This document shows positions 6,004-6,775 of a stretch of 6,775 bases of DNA, in pieces. The stretch's first letter is position 1; the number at the start of each line of letters is the position of its first letter. The stretch is from contig USHF01000082.1 in assembly GCA_900554465.1 (NCBI GenBank), forward strand, positions 1-6,775. Direction: 5' to 3'. This DNA is from an uncultured Collinsella sp. (lineage in GTDB: Bacteria; Actinomycetota; Coriobacteriia; Coriobacteriales; Coriobacteriaceae). The position numbers were made by a program, and so were the translations under genes. A model generated the notes under the pieces. It made no database searches and was not told the DNA's origin. It saw only the letters and a program-made list of their open reading frames with translations.

Positions 6004-6032
6004 GGCCGAACATCTCGAAATATGTTGGCGAG
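6004..6032 (-). repeat. 29-bp repeat, copy D (inverted)
   Basis: The reverse complement matches copy A at 23 of 29 positions, including TTTCGAG and TGTTCGGCC, and both continue with AGC. In the shared frame it reads SPTYFEMFGQ on the minus strand. Together with copy A it could form the outer ends of a segment of about 1.85 kb (4180-6032) around the nuclease gene; no target-site duplication is evident beside them. Confidence 0.55.
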
Positions 6033-6107
6033 CATTGCGTCGATGTCTCCCAACCCGCAGAAAATCGCAGAGGCGGCAAGCAGTCATCGAAGTTAACGTA
6101 AATTGTA
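6033..6107. other. Short spacer before the metal-response operon
   Basis: Together with 5793-6003 this makes a stretch of about 390 bp without a firm gene. Apart from repeats C and D and the doubtful small frame, I see nothing assignable here; a GTTAAC palindrome lies just upstream of the arsR-type promoter. Confidence 0.4.
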
Positions 6108-6135
6108 TTGACATATGAACATGCGCTCATATAAT
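6108..6135 (+). promoter_or_regulatory. Consensus sigma70-type promoter of the metal-sensor operon
   Basis: TTGACA (6108-6113) and TATAAT (6130-6135) are both perfect consensus hexamers, 16 bp apart, predicting initiation near 6142. The left operator arm fills the spacer and overlaps both hexamers, so a bound repressor would directly block RNA polymerase. The very strong basal promoter fits a unit that is kept off by a repressor. Confidence 0.9.
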
Positions 6136-6168
6136 CGGAAGTAATTTATATGAGCGCATGTTCATATG
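6112..6168. promoter_or_regulatory. Large palindromic ArsR/SmtB-type operator
   Basis: A perfect 23-bp inverted repeat (6112-6134 and 6146-6168) surrounds an 11-nt spacer. Each arm contains a 6-bp dyad of its own, ATATGA-N8-TCATAT (6113-6132 and 6148-6167), with ATGAACA/TGTTCAT elements like those bound by SmtB/CzrA/CadC repressors. This suggests two sites for two repressor dimers, one over the promoter and one over the transcription start and leader. In RNA from the predicted start at about 6142, only the right arm would be present. Confidence 0.85.
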
Positions 6169-6181
6169 AAAGGATGTTGCA

Positions 6182-6547
6182 ATGAGCAGCCACGCTGATG
6201 AAACAAAGACTGGCATCGAGGCCACCGAGCCGATCGTCCCCACCACCTGCTCGCCCGAGGACCTTCCCGACGAGGAGCTGTTGTACGACCTGGCCGACCT
6301 GTTCAAGGTCTTCAGCGACACCACACGCATCAAGATCCTCTATGCCCTCATGGGCCGCGAGCTCTGCGTGGCCGACATCGCCGAGGCGACCGCAACCTCG
6401 CAGTCGGCAGTATCGCACCAGCTGCGCACGCTTAAGCAGTCGCACCTGGTCAAGTTCCGCCGCGACGGCCGCAACATTCTCTACTCGCTCGCCGACGATC
6501 ACGTCTACACCATGCTTAACCAGGGCATGAGCCATATCTGCGAATAG
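6182..6547 (+). CDS. ArsR/SmtB-family metal-sensing transcriptional repressor (zinc-type)
   Basis: This 121-residue winged-helix protein is of normal family length. It shows the FKVFSDTTRIKILYAL helix (41-56), the ELCVADIA segment (60-67), the recognition helix around SQSAVSHQLRTLK (73-85) and the wing GRNILYSL (96-103). The C-terminus carries the alpha-5 metal site. Asp105, His107, His118 and Glu121 line up with Asp104, His106, His117 and Glu120 of cyanobacterial SmtB, and the first three with CzrA ligands. Cys62 and Asp65 match the SmtB alpha-3 site residues Cys61 and Asp64, with Cys23 as a possible N-terminal partner, while the CVC motif of arsenic/cadmium sensors is absent. The family represses efflux genes until metal binds. 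The start is supported by AAAGGA (6169-6174), 7 nt upstream. It lies directly after its own operator, so autoregulation is expected, and it is followed after 63 nt by an HMA-domain gene. Zn(II) is the likeliest inducer; Co or Cd are possible. Confidence 0.92.
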   Translation: MSSHADETKTGIEATEPIVPTTCSPEDLPDEELLYDLADLFKVFSDTTRIKILYALMGRELCVADIAEATATSQSAVSHQLRTLKQSHLVKFRRDGRNILYSLADDHVYTMLNQGMSHICE

Positions 6548-6610
6548 CAATCACCCACGGTATCAGCGCGGCCGGCACCCAGACCGCTAACACAGGGAAA
6601 GGAACCCACC

Positions 6611-6775
6611 ATGAAAAAGCAGTTTAAGCTCGACGAGATCGATTGCGCCAACTGCGCGCGCGAGCTTCAGGACGAACTTGCCAAGCTCGAGGGCGTCAAG
6701 TCCGTTTCGGTCAACTTTATGACCCAGAAGCTGACGCTCGAGGCCGACGACGCCAAGTTCGACGAGGTCCTGGAC
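6611..6775 (+). CDS. HMA-domain protein, probable N-terminus of a Zn/Cd-type P-type ATPase (cut by window)
   Basis: Only 55 codons are in the window. They form most of a heavy-metal-associated domain. A first strand (KKQFKL) is followed by the metal-binding loop EIDCANCAREL with Cys12 and Cys15, a helix, then VKSVSVNF and LTLEA strands. The DCANCA form, rather than MTCxxC, is typical of Zn/Cd/Pb-exporting P1B ATPases of the CadA/ZntA type, which pump metal out across the membrane using ATP. Location behind an SmtB-like repressor supports this. A stand-alone metal chaperone cannot be excluded without the rest of the gene. The start is supported by AAAGGA (6598-6603), 7 nt upstream. There is no terminator in the 63-nt gap after the repressor gene, so the two are probably cotranscribed. 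Confidence 0.75.
   Translation, partial: MKKQFKLDEIDCANCARELQDELAKLEGVKSVSVNFMTQKLTLEADDAKFDEVLD

Noticed and set aside
4180..6032. A CRISPR array made of the four repeats
   Set aside because: The copies are in alternating orientation, diverged and separated by very unequal distances, with no cas genes.
4180..6032. A conventional insertion sequence
   Set aside because: No transposase motif is present in any frame and no target-site duplication is evident at the outer repeats.
5939..6130. A 63-codon open frame on the minus strand through repeat D
   Set aside because: It starts within the arsR-type promoter and operator and has no ribosome binding site; only its repeat-encoded SPTYFEMFGQ part is of interest and is treated as a repeat.
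6146..6550. A 134-codon open frame antisense to the metal sensor
   Set aside because: The plus-strand winged-helix protein is unmistakable, with promoter, operator and ribosome binding site.

Overview
The window reads like chromosomal DNA of a high-GC Gram-positive gut actinobacterium, most likely a Coriobacteriia member close to Collinsella. That is an inference from GC-rich coding sequence with AT-rich spacers, AAAGGA-type ribosome binding sites, the gene repertoire and the style of the proteins. No rRNA, tRNA, CRISPR array or recognisable transposase is visible.

Left part (1-1716): the 5' portion of a nitroreductase-family gene runs leftwards out of the window. A 19-bp DtxR-like inverted repeat (377-395) lies just upstream of it. 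Rightwards from 584 come an HdeD-like six-helix membrane protein and a YaiI/YqxD (DUF188) PIN-like protein, joined stop-to-start (TAGATG) and closed by a strong hairpin terminator (1672-1716).

Middle (1717-4133): a putative 10-TM-type heavy-metal/manganese exporter with a long His-rich loop is on the minus strand. It is divergent from a DEDDh 3'-5' exonuclease-like gene. The shared intergenic region carries a candidate minus-strand promoter and a cluster of short inverted repeats. The exonuclease gene ends in an intrinsic terminator at 4097-4133.

Accessory segment (4134-6107): a 402-residue protein with a C-terminal DUF559/VSR-like nuclease domain sits alone between gene-poor, lower-GC flanks. 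These flanks hold four diverged copies of a 29-bp repeat in two inverted pairs. Their differences fall in a way that preserves a short peptide (PPTFFELFG-like). This is the least explained part of the window.

Right end (6108-6775): a metal-response operon begins here. A perfect-consensus promoter (TTGACA-16-TATAAT) is embedded in a perfect 23-bp inverted repeat. It drives an SmtB/CzrA-type ArsR-family repressor with a complete alpha-5 zinc-site signature (D105, H107, H118, E121). The next gene is an HMA-domain protein that is probably the N-terminus of a Zn/Cd-type P-type ATPase, cut by the window end. The simplest model is autorepression by the sensor, relieved by zinc or a similar metal to allow efflux. 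The His-rich exporter 3 kb upstream may share the metal-homeostasis theme but has no visibly matching operator.
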